From: Clostridiales bacterium
GTDB taxonomy: Bacteria > Bacillota > Clostridia > Clostridiales > Oxobacteraceae
Length of the DNA: 64,000 nt
Assembly: GCA_030016385.1 (NCBI GenBank)
Contig: JASEJN010000001.1
Location: forward strand, 62,001-126,000
Reading direction: 5' to 3'
Position 1 is the stretch's first letter. The number at the start of each line of letters is the position of its first letter. Below the pieces are notes generated by a model that worked only from the letters and a program-made list of their open reading frames with translations, searched no databases and was not told where the DNA came from. Made by a program: the position numbers and the translations under genes. Positions 53,637-63,337 of the stretch are shown here, in pieces.

Positions 53637-54182
53637 ATGAAAATTTTTTTTATGGCCGATATACATGGTTCACTATATTATGCAAAAAAAGCATTGGAGA
53701 ATTTCGAGAATGAGGATTCCGACTATATCGTGATACTGGGGGATGAGTTGTATCATGGCGCAAGAAATCCTCTGCCCGTTGAATATAACCCAAAGGAAGT
53801 AACAAAGTTGCTTAACAGATATGCGGATAAGATTATAGCTGTCAGAGGAAATTGTGACAGTGAAATCGATGAAATGGTTCTTGATTTTCCAATAATGGCC
53901 ACCTATTCTATGATTTTATATGATAACAGGCGTATATTTCTGACGCATGGTCATATTTATAATGAAGATAATTTACCCAAACTAAAAGAGGGGGATATTT
54001 TTATATACGGACATACGCATATTGCCAAGGCCGAAAAGATTGATAATATCTTTATACTGAATCCTGGGTCAGTTACATTTCCAAAGGGGAATAGTTCAAA
54101 TTCATATGGTATTTTAGAAAAAGACATTTTTAAAATAAAAGATCTGAACGGGAATCTATTGAAGGAGATTGCACTGCATTAA
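53637..54182 (+). CDS. Metallophosphoesterase, YfcE/MJ0936 family
   Basis: This 181-residue two-metal phosphodiesterase has all the family's metal-binding motifs: MADIHGS (Asp, His), VILGDELYHG (Asp), VRGNCDSE (Asn), LTHGH (His) and IYGHTHIA (His, His). YfcE-type enzymes hydrolyse phosphodiester model compounds; the natural substrate is not known. The ATG follows GAGGGG, with an in-frame TTG just upstream that I reject. The gene is alone under its own promoter and converges with the methyltransferase gene, leaving only 12 bases between them. Confidence 0.92.
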   Translation: MKIFFMADIHGSLYYAKKALENFENEDSDYIVILGDELYHGARNPLPVEYNPKEVTKLLNRYADKIIAVRGNCDSEIDEMVLDFPIMATYSMILYDNRRIFLTHGHIYNEDNLPKLKEGDIFIYGHTHIAKAEKIDNIFILNPGSVTFPKGNSSNSYGILEKDIFKIKDLNGNLLKEIALH

Positions 54183-54194
54183 TATAAGTTTTTA

Positions 54195-55118
54195 TCAGTC
54201 ATTTCCGCATAAGACAATGTGCCTGTCAAGGCCGCCCTTATGCACTATGCAGCCATTTATTATTTTAAATTTAGAGTCTTTTATTATATCAGTTATGTCG
54301 GCCGCACTGAGTATAACGGCGCGGCTGCATGCTTTTCTTATATTGCCTATTATTTCAAGATACTTATCGCTTCCTATTTTTGAAAGGAGACCATAGGGCA
54401 AGTCCAGTATGGCGGCATCATAACTGCCCTTTATTTTGGAAGCGTCACCAACTTTTATAATCGGTTCAAATCCAAAATGAAGCAGGTTTTTATTGGCATC
54501 CTCAACGATGGTTTCATTTATGTCAAAGCCTTGGATGTCAATTTTCATATCCATTGCCTCCAATATACAGCTCCCCATTCCGCAGCATGGGTCGACTAAT
54601 TTCAGGTTAATATCGCCGGCCGTTGCTATATTGACAATAGCTCTTGCCATTCTTGCCGGAAGGGAATTGCAAAAGGTATACGGCTTTTTATCGTATATAA
54701 GCCATCGATTCTGTGTTCTTTTAATTTTTTCCCCAAAAATCCACATTTTGTCAGCATATGTTATTATGAACTCGATATTCGGATTCTTTAAATCGGGTAC
54801 GCCGGAAAATATATCTGAAATGACTTTTTCATATTTTTTCCTGTTTTGAAAATCGAAATGCATTCCGGTATTTATAAACGTTATTTTAAAATTGTCATCT
54901 GTAAATCCCATATTTCTTATTTTTTCATAGAGTGCAGTTATATCCTTTTCTATAAACAGTATGCGGACGCATTCGTTTATATATGCGGCATAATCTATAT
55001 CTATATATTTTTCGCTCAGAACGAAATTATTACAACTTTTGATTCCTGTAAGGCAAAAGCATTCAAATCCTGCAATTTTATCCTGAAATGAGGGTCTATT
55101 TAATGTATATAGATACAA
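54195..55118 (-). CDS. Trm11/UPF0020-like RNA methyltransferase
   Basis: This 307-residue protein has an N-terminal RNA-binding-type domain (about 1-145) and a C-terminal SAM-dependent Rossmann methyltransferase (about 150-300). The SAM loop is LVDPCCGMGSCILEAM, the second acidic residue is in IQGFDINE, and the catalytic motif IV is LDLPYG. That DLPYG is the form seen in the Trm11/TrmG10 group, which makes N2-methylguanosine in tRNA, rather than the NPPY of N6-adenine enzymes. The exact target is inferred. The gene is single, and its start lies at the edge of the region shared with the divergent MFS gene. Confidence 0.8.
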   Translation of the reverse strand: MYLYTLNRPSFQDKIAGFECFCLTGIKSCNNFVLSEKYIDIDYAAYINECVRILFIEKDITALYEKIRNMGFTDDNFKITFINTGMHFDFQNRKKYEKVISDIFSGVPDLKNPNIEFIITYADKMWIFGEKIKRTQNRWLIYDKKPYTFCNSLPARMARAIVNIATAGDINLKLVDPCCGMGSCILEAMDMKIDIQGFDINETIVEDANKNLLHFGFEPIIKVGDASKIKGSYDAAILDLPYGLLSKIGSDKYLEIIGNIRKACSRAVILSAADITDIIKDSKFKIINGCIVHKGGLDRHIVLCGND

Positions 55119-55310
55119 ATTACCGTCTCCTTATAATTTCTTCGAACCGATTGATATGTCTTGATACAGGTTAAATTATACTTTACTTTAGGCAATAGAG
55201 CAAATCTTCCTTGCATTTGCCTTTTATCAGCATTGTATAAACAAAGACTTATTGCGCACCATACATATAATAAGTTTTTTTATCGGATAAAGGCAAAACA
55301 GGTGACGCAT

Positions 55311-56555
55311 ATGCAGGTTAAGAAATTTTTAGGCCCTTATAAGGACTTGCCAGGCAGCATATATATAATATTTTTTGCAAGGATCGTGAACAGCATGGGT
55401 AATTTTGTCATGCCTTTTCTGACTATATTTTTGACCGACCATGAGGGCTATACAAAGCTTGAGGCAGGAAAATTCGTAATGATTGCGGCGATGTTTTACG
55501 CTTTGGGAACGATAATCGGCGGAAAGGTATGCGATCATGCAGGCCGGAAAAAAATGCTCATAATTTTTCAGGGGCTTTCAGCCTCTATTCTTTTATTATG
55601 CGCGTTTAAAAGCCTGAATAAAATTATTCCATACCTTCTAATATTGGCGGGCTTTTTCGTGGGTGCCGCAGGCCCTCCGCAGACTGCGATGGTTACTGAC
55701 CTTACAGACAGGGAAAATAGAAAACCTTCTTTTTCATTTTTATATCTTGGGAACAACATAGGTTTTGCCTTGGGGCCTATGATAGCAGGCTTCCTTTACA
55801 GAAGGCATCTTCCTTTTTTATTTGTGGCAGATGCTCTTACAACGATTGCATCGCTGATACTGGTTTGGCTGTATGTGAAAGAAACATTGCCCCACGGCAG
55901 CGATATAAAGAGGGATGGCAAAGGTATGGATTATGAGAGAGCCGAGGTGGGAAGCGTTTTCTCTGCAATCTTGAAACGTCCGAGACTTGTTACATTTTCA
56001 CTAATAATGATAATCTACTCTCTTGTTTATGCACAATATACATTCAGTCTGCCCATACAGATAAATGAGATCTTTAAATACGACGGCCCCAAGATATTTG
56101 GCATACTCATGACTGTCAACGCTTTAACTGTAGTATTTATTACACCATTTATTACTAATGCCACCTTGAAGTATGAACCTATCTTTCCCATCCTTTTGGG
56201 AGGAATTCAATATGCGATAGGATTTGGCATGATATATTTTATCGATACGATACCGCTTTTTATGATTTCAACTGTTGCGTGGACTGCCGGGGAGATATTG
56301 AATTCTACAAATACCGGCGTGTATATTGCAAATAATACCCCCATATCTCACAGGGGAAGATTCAGTGCATTCCTCTATATTATTTCAGGCACGGGGTATG
56401 CTTTCGGACCATATGTCACCGGATGGTTTATAGATGTATATGGCATAAAAAATGTATGGATAATGTGTTTTTTGCTTTCAATTTTATCGTCATCGCTTAT
56501 AGACGGCCTTATTATTTCATCAAAAAGGGCGGAAGGGCATAAAAAAAGCGCCTGA
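55311..56555 (+). CDS. MFS transporter, probably multidrug efflux type
   Basis: This 414-residue protein has twelve predicted membrane helices in two halves. The A-motif between helices 2 and 3 reads GGKVCDHAGRKKM, typical of drug/proton antiporters, and PPQTAMVTDLTDRENR stands in the loop before helix 5. I place the start at the ATG after AGGTGA; an open frame 50 codons longer runs through the upstream region and lacks a ribosome binding site. The substrate is unknown; it resembles YwoG or MdtH-like exporters. No regulator gene adjoins it. Confidence 0.87.
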   Translation: MQVKKFLGPYKDLPGSIYIIFFARIVNSMGNFVMPFLTIFLTDHEGYTKLEAGKFVMIAAMFYALGTIIGGKVCDHAGRKKMLIIFQGLSASILLLCAFKSLNKIIPYLLILAGFFVGAAGPPQTAMVTDLTDRENRKPSFSFLYLGNNIGFALGPMIAGFLYRRHLPFLFVADALTTIASLILVWLYVKETLPHGSDIKRDGKGMDYERAEVGSVFSAILKRPRLVTFSLIMIIYSLVYAQYTFSLPIQINEIFKYDGPKIFGILMTVNALTVVFITPFITNATLKYEPIFPILLGGIQYAIGFGMIYFIDTIPLFMISTVAWTAGEILNSTNTGVYIANNTPISHRGRFSAFLYIISGTGYAFGPYVTGWFIDVYGIKNVWIMCFLLSILSSSLIDGLIISSKRAEGHKKSA

Positions 56556-56666
56556 ATGGCGTATCATTTTAACAAAATAAGGAATATATTAAGCAGTCCT
56601 TTCACATCCTTTTAATCATTTGTACAATTAAAAGAATCATCAATAATATTAATCATTAATGCAAAC

Positions 56667-56692
56667 CGCAGGAGGAAAGGGCTGCGTTTTTT
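56667..56692 (+). terminator. Weak terminator after the MFS gene
   Basis: CGCAG at 56667-56671 pairs with CTGCG at 56682-56686, followed by six T. The stem is only five pairs. The rest of the stretch 56556-56809 shows nothing else. Confidence 0.4.
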
Positions 56693-56809
56693 CATCTGCC
56701 ATATGTTATTATACTGCATAAATGGCTGATGTCAAATGATTTTGAGAAATTGTGCGCGGCAAGCGTATTTTAACTCACTGCAGGCGGACATCATGCAATG
56801 CTGAAATAT

Positions 56810-57751
56810 TTATTTTAAAAGCATCATGAAAACAGGTATCGTTATCATGGATAGAACAGTTGTAACCGTGACCATAACGGCTGCATATCTGCTATCGGCT
56901 CCATAAGCTTTAGCGACTATCGGAGTGTTTGTCATAACGGGCATGGCGGATTGGATTATGAATACTTTTTTCATGAGGTCGGGAATGGGTATAAAATATG
57001 CCATTAAAAATATAGTCAAAGGGGATATGACAAATCTCCCCAGCAAGATGCCTGCTAAATCTCTGTCAAACTTTATATCCTTGAATTTTACGGAATATAT
57101 GCTGATACCTATAAAGATCATGGACAGAGGTGTCGTAAGATTCCCAAGGTACTTGCAGGAATCCATGACAAACAAGGGCAGCTTTATATTAAGCAATATT
57201 AGTATTATAGCTGTTATAAAGCCTAAAAGCGGCGGAGATACAATCCTTTTCAATGTTTTAAGGCTGAATATTTTCTCATGGTTGCTTCCGGGCACGTCCA
57301 GACTTATTTTGTATACGCCGAGAGTCCAGAAAAATGTAGTGTTTGCTATGTAATACAAGAGCACATATGGTATGCTTTTTGAACCGAACAGCGCCATGTT
57401 CACAGGAAGGCCGATAAATATAGTGTTGGAGTTAAAGAACATAGACTCAAAAGTTCCCTTCCTGCCTTTTTTTATTTTTAAAATATTTGACGCCGCCATG
57501 GCGATAAAATAGCAAATTGCAATGGATGAAAATGGGACAAGAAAACCGCCCGCCATCTGTATAAATTTATTTTTATCGAAACTTCCCATTATATTCGATA
57601 TCATAAGAGCAGGAAGCGAAACATTTACCACCAATTTTGAAATGCTTCTGGATGTCTCATCGCTGAACCAATTCTTATAAGTCAAAAAAAGTCCTAAGGA
57701 TATTATTACGATGATAGGGAGAATGCTTTCTATGGCATGCAGTGCTATCAT
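56810..57751 (-). CDS. AEC-family transporter (auxin efflux carrier type)
   Basis: This 313-residue membrane protein has ten predicted helices in two inverted halves. Each half has the broken-helix region of this family: SLPALMISNI in the first and SAMPVMTNTPIVAKAYGAD in the second. Bacterial members carry malate, other organic acids or unknown small anions, and the name comes from plant homologues. I start at the ATG after AGGAAGG, nine codons after a weaker ATG. It is a single gene, divergent from the NhaC gene. Confidence 0.87.
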   Translation of the reverse strand: MIALHAIESILPIIVIISLGLFLTYKNWFSDETSRSISKLVVNVSLPALMISNIMGSFDKNKFIQMAGGFLVPFSSIAICYFIAMAASNILKIKKGRKGTFESMFFNSNTIFIGLPVNMALFGSKSIPYVLLYYIANTTFFWTLGVYKISLDVPGSNHEKIFSLKTLKRIVSPPLLGFITAIILILLNIKLPLFVMDSCKYLGNLTTPLSMIFIGISIYSVKFKDIKFDRDLAGILLGRFVISPLTIFLMAYFIPIPDLMKKVFIIQSAMPVMTNTPIVAKAYGADSRYAAVMVTVTTVLSMITIPVFMMLLK

Positions 57752-57943
57752 ATCGATTACCTTCCTTCTATAATCCATTTTAAAATGTATTTGTGCTTTA
57801 TTAATTTATTCTATCATAAGTTTTGCTCGCTGCATAAATTATCTTTCTATTAGCGATAATAAAACTGAGCTTATTAAGCCCAACCGATGTTTTTAAATGA
57901 ACTTTCGGGTAAATAAAACATTTATTTCAGGAGGTTGCGCCAC

Positions 57944-59365
57944 ATGGGAACTTCATGGCTGTCTTTAATACCATTTATAATAGTTATACCGATATCCATC
58001 CTCACAAAACAAATCCAACCAGGACTTTTTGCCGCTTTACTGGTAGGAAGCTATATCAAAACGCCGGATCCTTTAGAATCCATTAAAACAATGCTATCTT
58101 ATATTGTAAACAATCTTGTCAAGCAGAATAATATACGCATTATATTGTTCCTTTATATGTTTGCAGGCTTAATAGGAATCATAAAAATGGCCGGCGGTAT
58201 AAAAGGGTTCGTCCATCTGGTAAATAACAGAATAAAAAGCAAAAAAGGCGCGATGCTCCTCACATGGTTTTCAACTATAGGCACCTTTAGCGATCCGGAC
58301 TTTCGCATAGTGACTATTTCACCTATCATGAAGGCGCTTAAAAGAAGATTGAAGATGACATCGAAAGAGATAGGCTTTGCAATTGAGGCGACATCGAATC
58401 CTGTTGTTGCGCTTATTCCTGTTGCAACTGCATTTGTAGGGTATATGGTTTCAATCATTTCAATTGCCCTCAGGCAAAATGGCATAAAGGAGATGGCTTA
58501 TGCAGTTTATATAAGGAGCATTCCCTTTAATTTTTTTTCATTTGCATTGATAGCTGTCGGAATTTATTATAGCTTTTTTAAACATTCGAAAACTTCACAG
58601 GCTAAATGGGAGAATGAAGACAGCGATGTAGAAACAGGTGAAGGAGAACTTGAAGAGTGCTACAGGGCTTACGAAAAGGATACGCCTGCAAAACCGTGGA
58701 ATCTTATACTTCCTGTATCATCAATTTTGCTGCTCACTTTATTTTTAAGCTGGTGGGACGGACATTTAAAGGTTAATGGATTCTTCAATGCATTTTTAAA
58801 CACCGATGCGCTTGGGGTGATGTTGGAGGCCCTGCTCATCGGAGTGATATTTACCGTGCTGTTTTTTATGCTTCAGGGATTCAAACTTTCCAAGCTTATA
58901 AGCCACTTTTTAAAGGGAGGAAATGAGCTTATGTCGGTTATTATAATGCTATCTTTAATCTGGGCTCTTTCCGCCCTTACAGAGGATATGGGTTTTTCAA
59001 AATATATAACAAACAATGTAGAGGGATGGATTCCTCACTTTTTTATAGCTCCGGTGCTGTTTATTATAGGGAGCGTGATCTCTTATTTTATAGGCTCATC
59101 GTGGGGCACATGGGGAATGCTCATGCCCCTTGGAATTACGTTAGCGCATAAGGCTGGTGTAAACATACTGCCGGTCATAGGTGCGGTATTTGCCAGCGGA
59201 ACATTCGGAGCTTTTGCATCGCCTTTGAGCGATAATACGGTTACCCTCTGTACCATGCTTGATATACCTGTAATGGAATATGCCAGGTGGAAACTTAAAC
59301 CTTCACTGGTTGCAGCCGGCATAACCGTAGTGCTCTTTACTGCGACCGCATTCTTTATTAGATGA
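57944..59365 (+). CDS. Na+/H+ antiporter, NhaC family
   Basis: This 473-residue membrane protein has about eleven helices and the ion transporter pattern of NhaC: TFSDPDFRIVTISP, NPVVALIPVATAFVGY and GSSWGTWGMLMPLG. The block FGAFASPLSDNTVTLCT carries the conserved Asp-Asn near the ion site. A polar acidic loop (about 220-250, ENEDSDVETGEGELEE) separates the halves. It may exchange sodium for protons, or malate/lactate as some relatives do. The ATG follows CAGGAGG. It is divergent from the AEC gene with about 190 bases between, in which I see no clear promoter. Confidence 0.87.
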   Translation: MGTSWLSLIPFIIVIPISILTKQIQPGLFAALLVGSYIKTPDPLESIKTMLSYIVNNLVKQNNIRIILFLYMFAGLIGIIKMAGGIKGFVHLVNNRIKSKKGAMLLTWFSTIGTFSDPDFRIVTISPIMKALKRRLKMTSKEIGFAIEATSNPVVALIPVATAFVGYMVSIISIALRQNGIKEMAYAVYIRSIPFNFFSFALIAVGIYYSFFKHSKTSQAKWENEDSDVETGEGELEECYRAYEKDTPAKPWNLILPVSSILLLTLFLSWWDGHLKVNGFFNAFLNTDALGVMLEALLIGVIFTVLFFMLQGFKLSKLISHFLKGGNELMSVIIMLSLIWALSALTEDMGFSKYITNNVEGWIPHFFIAPVLFIIGSVISYFIGSSWGTWGMLMPLGITLAHKAGVNILPVIGAVFASGTFGAFASPLSDNTVTLCTMLDIPVMEYARWKLKPSLVAAGITVVLFTATAFFIR

Positions 59366-59571
59366 ATTGAAGTAATATTCTTCAAATAATTTTAATGCAA
59401 CTGATACACATCTGATGAATTATTATTCATAAGGCTGCAAATAAAAAATATAACTTTCAGAAAATTTTACTATATTTGAATGCGAATAAGGTGCTATAAT
59501 TTATGTGTGTGGCAAAAGGCCATGCACATTTTTTGTGTAAGGATATATTAAAGCTCATATGGGGGTGTAAA

Positions 59572-61323
59572 ATGGACTTTTTTAATAAATATGTAAAAAA
59601 GTATTATAAATTTTTCCTCTTAGCGATATTCTTTTTAACGGCCGAAGCCTTGTGTGACCTTATACAGCCTGCCATCATGTCAAAAATAGTGGATATAGGA
59701 GTCAAAAATAAGGATATAAAATATGTGCTGAATATGGGGGGAATAATGCTCATGATAACCGCGGCAGGCGCAGTCGCAGCATGCCTCAGAAATGTCATAT
59801 CCAGCAATGTATCTCAAAAATTCGGAGCGGAATTGCGATTCGACCTTTACAAAAAAATACAGACATATTCTTTCGATAACCTGAACAAGTTTGAAGGAGC
59901 TTCACTTGTTACAAGGCTTACAAATGATGTAACCCAACTGCAAAATTTAGTAAACGGTATGATGAGGATATTCGTAAAAGCTCCCCTTTTATGTATAGGG
60001 AGCTTTATAATGGCTCTAAGGCTCAACCCGAAAATGTCTATAATCATACTGGCAGTAATGCCGGTAATAAGCATGCTTATATGGCTAAACTTAAAGCTCG
60101 GCCTGCCTTTTTTTGTGAAGGTACAGGACATGCTGGACAGGGTGAACGGCGTCATGCGTGAGTATCTTGCCGGCGTAAGGGTGGTAAAAGCATTTAACCG
60201 CTTCGAATATGAAACGGGCAGATTCAATGATGCAAATTCGGACCTCGGGGCCGTTACGACTAAGGTTATGCGTATAATGGCCATATTTTCACCCTCGATT
60301 AGATTGACTATAAACATAGCCATAGTGGCCGTTTTATACATTGGGGGAATAAAGGTAAATTCAAATTCGATGCAGGTAGGGGAAATAATAGCATTTATAA
60401 ACTATATGACGCAGATTCTCTATTCCCTTATGATGATAACCATGGTGTTTACCATGTTTGTAAGGGCAAAGGCATCGGCCGAAAGAATAGGCGAGGTTTT
60501 CGAGCAGGAGGACACGATAAATGATATTGATTATTCCGCCGCAGAGGCCTTACTTGAAAAAGGGAGAATAGATTTTGAGCATGTTTGCTTTTCGTATTCG
60601 GGAGCATCGGGGCAGCCGGTTATAAAAGACATAACTTTTTCATGCATGCCGGGTGAAACAATTGGCATCATAGGATCTACGGGTTCGGGAAAGAGTACTC
60701 TTTTAAGCCTTGTCCCGAGATTTTATGATCCAACATCGGGGAATGTAAGAGTTGACGGTATAAATGTCAAAAATATTGATACTAAAAAGCTGAGGGAGAA
60801 GATATCAGTTGTGCCTCAAAAGACCGTGTTATTTACAGGCAGTATTATCGATAATATAAGATGGGGCAGGGATGATGCGTCATATGAAGAAGTCGAAGAA
60901 GCCGCAGAAGTTGCGCAGATAGGCAAGTTTGTCTCATCCCTTCCCGAGGGTTTTAATACGTTTATAGGGCAGGGTGGAGTGAATTTTTCAGGAGGGCAGA
61001 AGCAGAGAATTTCAATTGCAAGAGCGATAGTCAGAAAGCCCGAGATATTGATACTCGACGATTGTACAAGCGCGGTGGATACCAATACGGAATCGAAAAT
61101 AAAAGAGGCATTGAAGAGATATTCCAAAGGTTTAACCTGCCTTATCGTTGCACAGCGCATTACTTCAGTTATGGATGCAGATAAAATAGTGGTGCTTGAT
61201 GGCGGGAAGGTTGCCGGCATTGGAAGCCATAAAGAATTATTATCAAACTGCGAAATTTACAGGGATATATTCCATTCTCAGATAGGTAAGGAGATGACTG
61301 GGCATGACGCAGAAAGGCAGTAA
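59572..61323 (+). CDS. Heterodimeric ABC exporter, subunit with degenerate ATP site
   Basis: This 583-residue half-transporter has six membrane helices (to about 310) and an ATPase domain with Walker A GSTGSGKST, signature FSGGQKQ and Walker B ILILDDCTSA. The residue after the Walker B aspartate is Asp rather than the catalytic Glu, as in TM287 of Thermotoga and LmrC-type subunits, so this site binds ATP but splits it poorly. Its end overlaps the start of the partner gene by 20 bases. The pair would export drugs, lipids or peptides. The ATG follows GGGGTG; an earlier frame start is not supported. Confidence 0.92.
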   Translation: MDFFNKYVKKYYKFFLLAIFFLTAEALCDLIQPAIMSKIVDIGVKNKDIKYVLNMGGIMLMITAAGAVAACLRNVISSNVSQKFGAELRFDLYKKIQTYSFDNLNKFEGASLVTRLTNDVTQLQNLVNGMMRIFVKAPLLCIGSFIMALRLNPKMSIIILAVMPVISMLIWLNLKLGLPFFVKVQDMLDRVNGVMREYLAGVRVVKAFNRFEYETGRFNDANSDLGAVTTKVMRIMAIFSPSIRLTINIAIVAVLYIGGIKVNSNSMQVGEIIAFINYMTQILYSLMMITMVFTMFVRAKASAERIGEVFEQEDTINDIDYSAAEALLEKGRIDFEHVCFSYSGASGQPVIKDITFSCMPGETIGIIGSTGSGKSTLLSLVPRFYDPTSGNVRVDGINVKNIDTKKLREKISVVPQKTVLFTGSIIDNIRWGRDDASYEEVEEAAEVAQIGKFVSSLPEGFNTFIGQGGVNFSGGQKQRISIARAIVRKPEILILDDCTSAVDTNTESKIKEALKRYSKGLTCLIVAQRITSVMDADKIVVLDGGKVAGIGSHKELLSNCEIYRDIFHSQIGKEMTGHDAERQ

Positions 61324-63172
61324 CAATAGTTCAAACAGCAATATTAATATAGTAGGGGGTTTTGGAAGGCGTGGAGGAGGGCCCGGACACCATGGGCTTG
61401 GACCCGTTGAAAAGCCCAAAAATTTCAAAAGTGCGCTGCTCAGGCTGTGGAAATATTTTGGCAGTCAGGGCAGGCTTCTTACGATAATATTTATATTTGT
61501 CATCATCGATTCATTATCTCAGCTTGCAGCTCCGTACCTCATAGGAAAATCCATCGATGCGATGGCGGGAGGAAATGGCGCTGTAGATTTTGGCATACTG
61601 GGAACGGCGCTGCTTGCTCTGATTTCAGCATATATAATAGATACTGCCGTTGTTTTCTTTCAAGGATGGACTATGGCAGGGCTTTCCCAGAAGATCGTCA
61701 TGAGCCTTAGAAAGGATCTTTTTGCAAAGCTTCAAAAATTGCCCGTATCTTTTTTTGATAGGCATACTCATGGTGAACTTATGAGCAGGCTGGCGAATGA
61801 TATTGAAAATGTAAGCAGCACTATTTCACAGTCATCGACACAGCTTATGATGGATGTAATAACTATTTTAGGATCATTGATTATGATGATAGTCCTGAGC
61901 CCCATTTTAACTCTTGCCAGCGTCATAACGATACCGATGGTCATGTTATTGACAAAGACCATAGCAAAGAAGACGAGAGTGCTGTTTAAAAACCAGCAGG
62001 AAGAGCTTGGACTGCTTAACGGACATATTGAAGAAACCATATCAGGTATGCAGGTTATAAAAGCATTCAACCATGAGGATAAGGTTATAGAACAGTTCAA
62101 AGATATAAATACGAAATTATATGGAGTAGGGTTAAAAGCTCAGGTGTGGTCGGGGTTTTTGATGCCGCTTATGAATGTTATAAATAATATAGGTTTTGCC
62201 GCTGTCGCAGGCGTAGGCGGTGTACTTGCCGTAAAAAATATTATTACTGTTGGGATAATAGCTGCATTTTTAAGCTATTCAAGGCAATTTACAAGACCTC
62301 TTAACGATATTGCAAACATATTCAATGTTCTTCAATCCGCCCTTGCAGGTGCTGAAAGGGTATTTGAGATACTTGACGAGAAAGAGGAGGCAGACGATTT
62401 AAAGGGCTCTAAGGAGCTCATAAATACAAAGGGAAATGTTGTATTTGAAAATGTCAGTTTCGGGTACAGGAGCGATTTATTGATACTGAAGAATATAAAT
62501 TTCGAGGCAAAGCAGGGGAGCTCCATAGCGCTTGTAGGTCCGACAGGTGCCGGAAAGACTACAATCGTGAATCTGCTTGTAAGATTTTACGATGTAACAT
62601 CCGGCAGGATACTGATTGACGGTGTGGATATAAGGGATTACACGAGGGATAGCCTGCGAAAATGCTTTGGGATAGTTCTTCAGGATACGTATCTTTTTTC
62701 AGGAACTATAAAGGATAATATCAGATACGGAAAATTGAATGCTACGGATAGGGAGATCATAGAGGCAGCCAGGATGGCAAATGCAGATGCATTTATAAGG
62801 AGATTGCCAAAGGGTTATGATACGGAATTGATAGAGAGCGGGCAAAACTTAAGCCAGGGGCAGAGGCAGCTTATATCGATTGCCAGGGCAATACTTGCAA
62901 ACCCTCCGATACTGATACTCGACGAAGCGACGAGTAGCGTCGATACGAGGACGGAACTTCACATACAGGAGGCGATGCTCAAACTCATGAAAGGCAGGAC
63001 AAGTTTTATAATAGCTCATAGATTAAGTACTATAAGGGATGCGAGTATGATAATGGTTATAGACGATGGCCGTATAGTGGAAAGAGGAAGCCATGAAACA
63101 TTAATCGACAAAAAAGGAGCATATTATAATATGTATTTCAGTCAATTTAAAAAGCAGTGGGAAAACGATTAA
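61304..63172 (+). CDS. Heterodimeric ABC exporter, subunit with consensus Walker B
   Basis: This 622-residue partner has a 35-residue N-terminal tail rich in Ser, Asn and Gly with a GRRGGGPGHHG stretch. Six membrane helices follow, then an ATPase domain with Walker A GPTGAGKTT, signature LSQGQRQ and Walker B ILILDEATSS with the catalytic Glu. It matches TM288/LmrD. The Gln in place of Gly within the signature fits one of the two asymmetric sites. Tight coupling (20-base overlap) agrees with a fixed 1:1 complex. TAAGGAG precedes the ATG. The substrate is unknown. Confidence 0.92.
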   Translation: MTQKGSNNSSNSNINIVGGFGRRGGGPGHHGLGPVEKPKNFKSALLRLWKYFGSQGRLLTIIFIFVIIDSLSQLAAPYLIGKSIDAMAGGNGAVDFGILGTALLALISAYIIDTAVVFFQGWTMAGLSQKIVMSLRKDLFAKLQKLPVSFFDRHTHGELMSRLANDIENVSSTISQSSTQLMMDVITILGSLIMMIVLSPILTLASVITIPMVMLLTKTIAKKTRVLFKNQQEELGLLNGHIEETISGMQVIKAFNHEDKVIEQFKDINTKLYGVGLKAQVWSGFLMPLMNVINNIGFAAVAGVGGVLAVKNIITVGIIAAFLSYSRQFTRPLNDIANIFNVLQSALAGAERVFEILDEKEEADDLKGSKELINTKGNVVFENVSFGYRSDLLILKNINFEAKQGSSIALVGPTGAGKTTIVNLLVRFYDVTSGRILIDGVDIRDYTRDSLRKCFGIVLQDTYLFSGTIKDNIRYGKLNATDREIIEAARMANADAFIRRLPKGYDTELIESGQNLSQGQRQLISIARAILANPPILILDEATSSVDTRTELHIQEAMLKLMKGRTSFIIAHRLSTIRDASMIMVIDDGRIVERGSHETLIDKKGAYYNMYFSQFKKQWEND

Positions 63173-63178
63173 GAGGAG

Positions 63179-63250
63179 TTTAGAACTTATAAAACTTGAA
63201 TCTGGCGGATGAGTGTTCAAAATAATGTAAGTTCAAATTGCAAATTGAAG
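63179..63250 (+). repeat. Dispersed promoter-upstream repeat, copy D
   Basis: This is the longest copy, with TTTAGAACTTATAAAACTTG, TCTGGCGGATGAGTGTTCAA and AATAATGTAAGTTC, ending ATTGCAAATTGAAG. Its 3' end is more diverged than that of A, B and C. It ends 18 bases before the -35 box of the rplY promoter. Confidence 0.75.
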
Positions 63251-63268
63251 ATTTATTTAAATAATTCC

Positions 63269-63297
63269 TTGACATAAGGACATATATAAAATAGAAT
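63269..63297 (+). promoter_or_regulatory. Sigma-A promoter of rplY
   Basis: TTGACA at 63269-63274 and TAGAAT at 63292-63297 are 17 bp apart, about 40 bases before the L25 gene. Confidence 0.75.
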
Positions 63298-63337
63298 TTA
63301 ATTGTTTGCAAGTTAAATATGATAAGGAGAGATTTTT

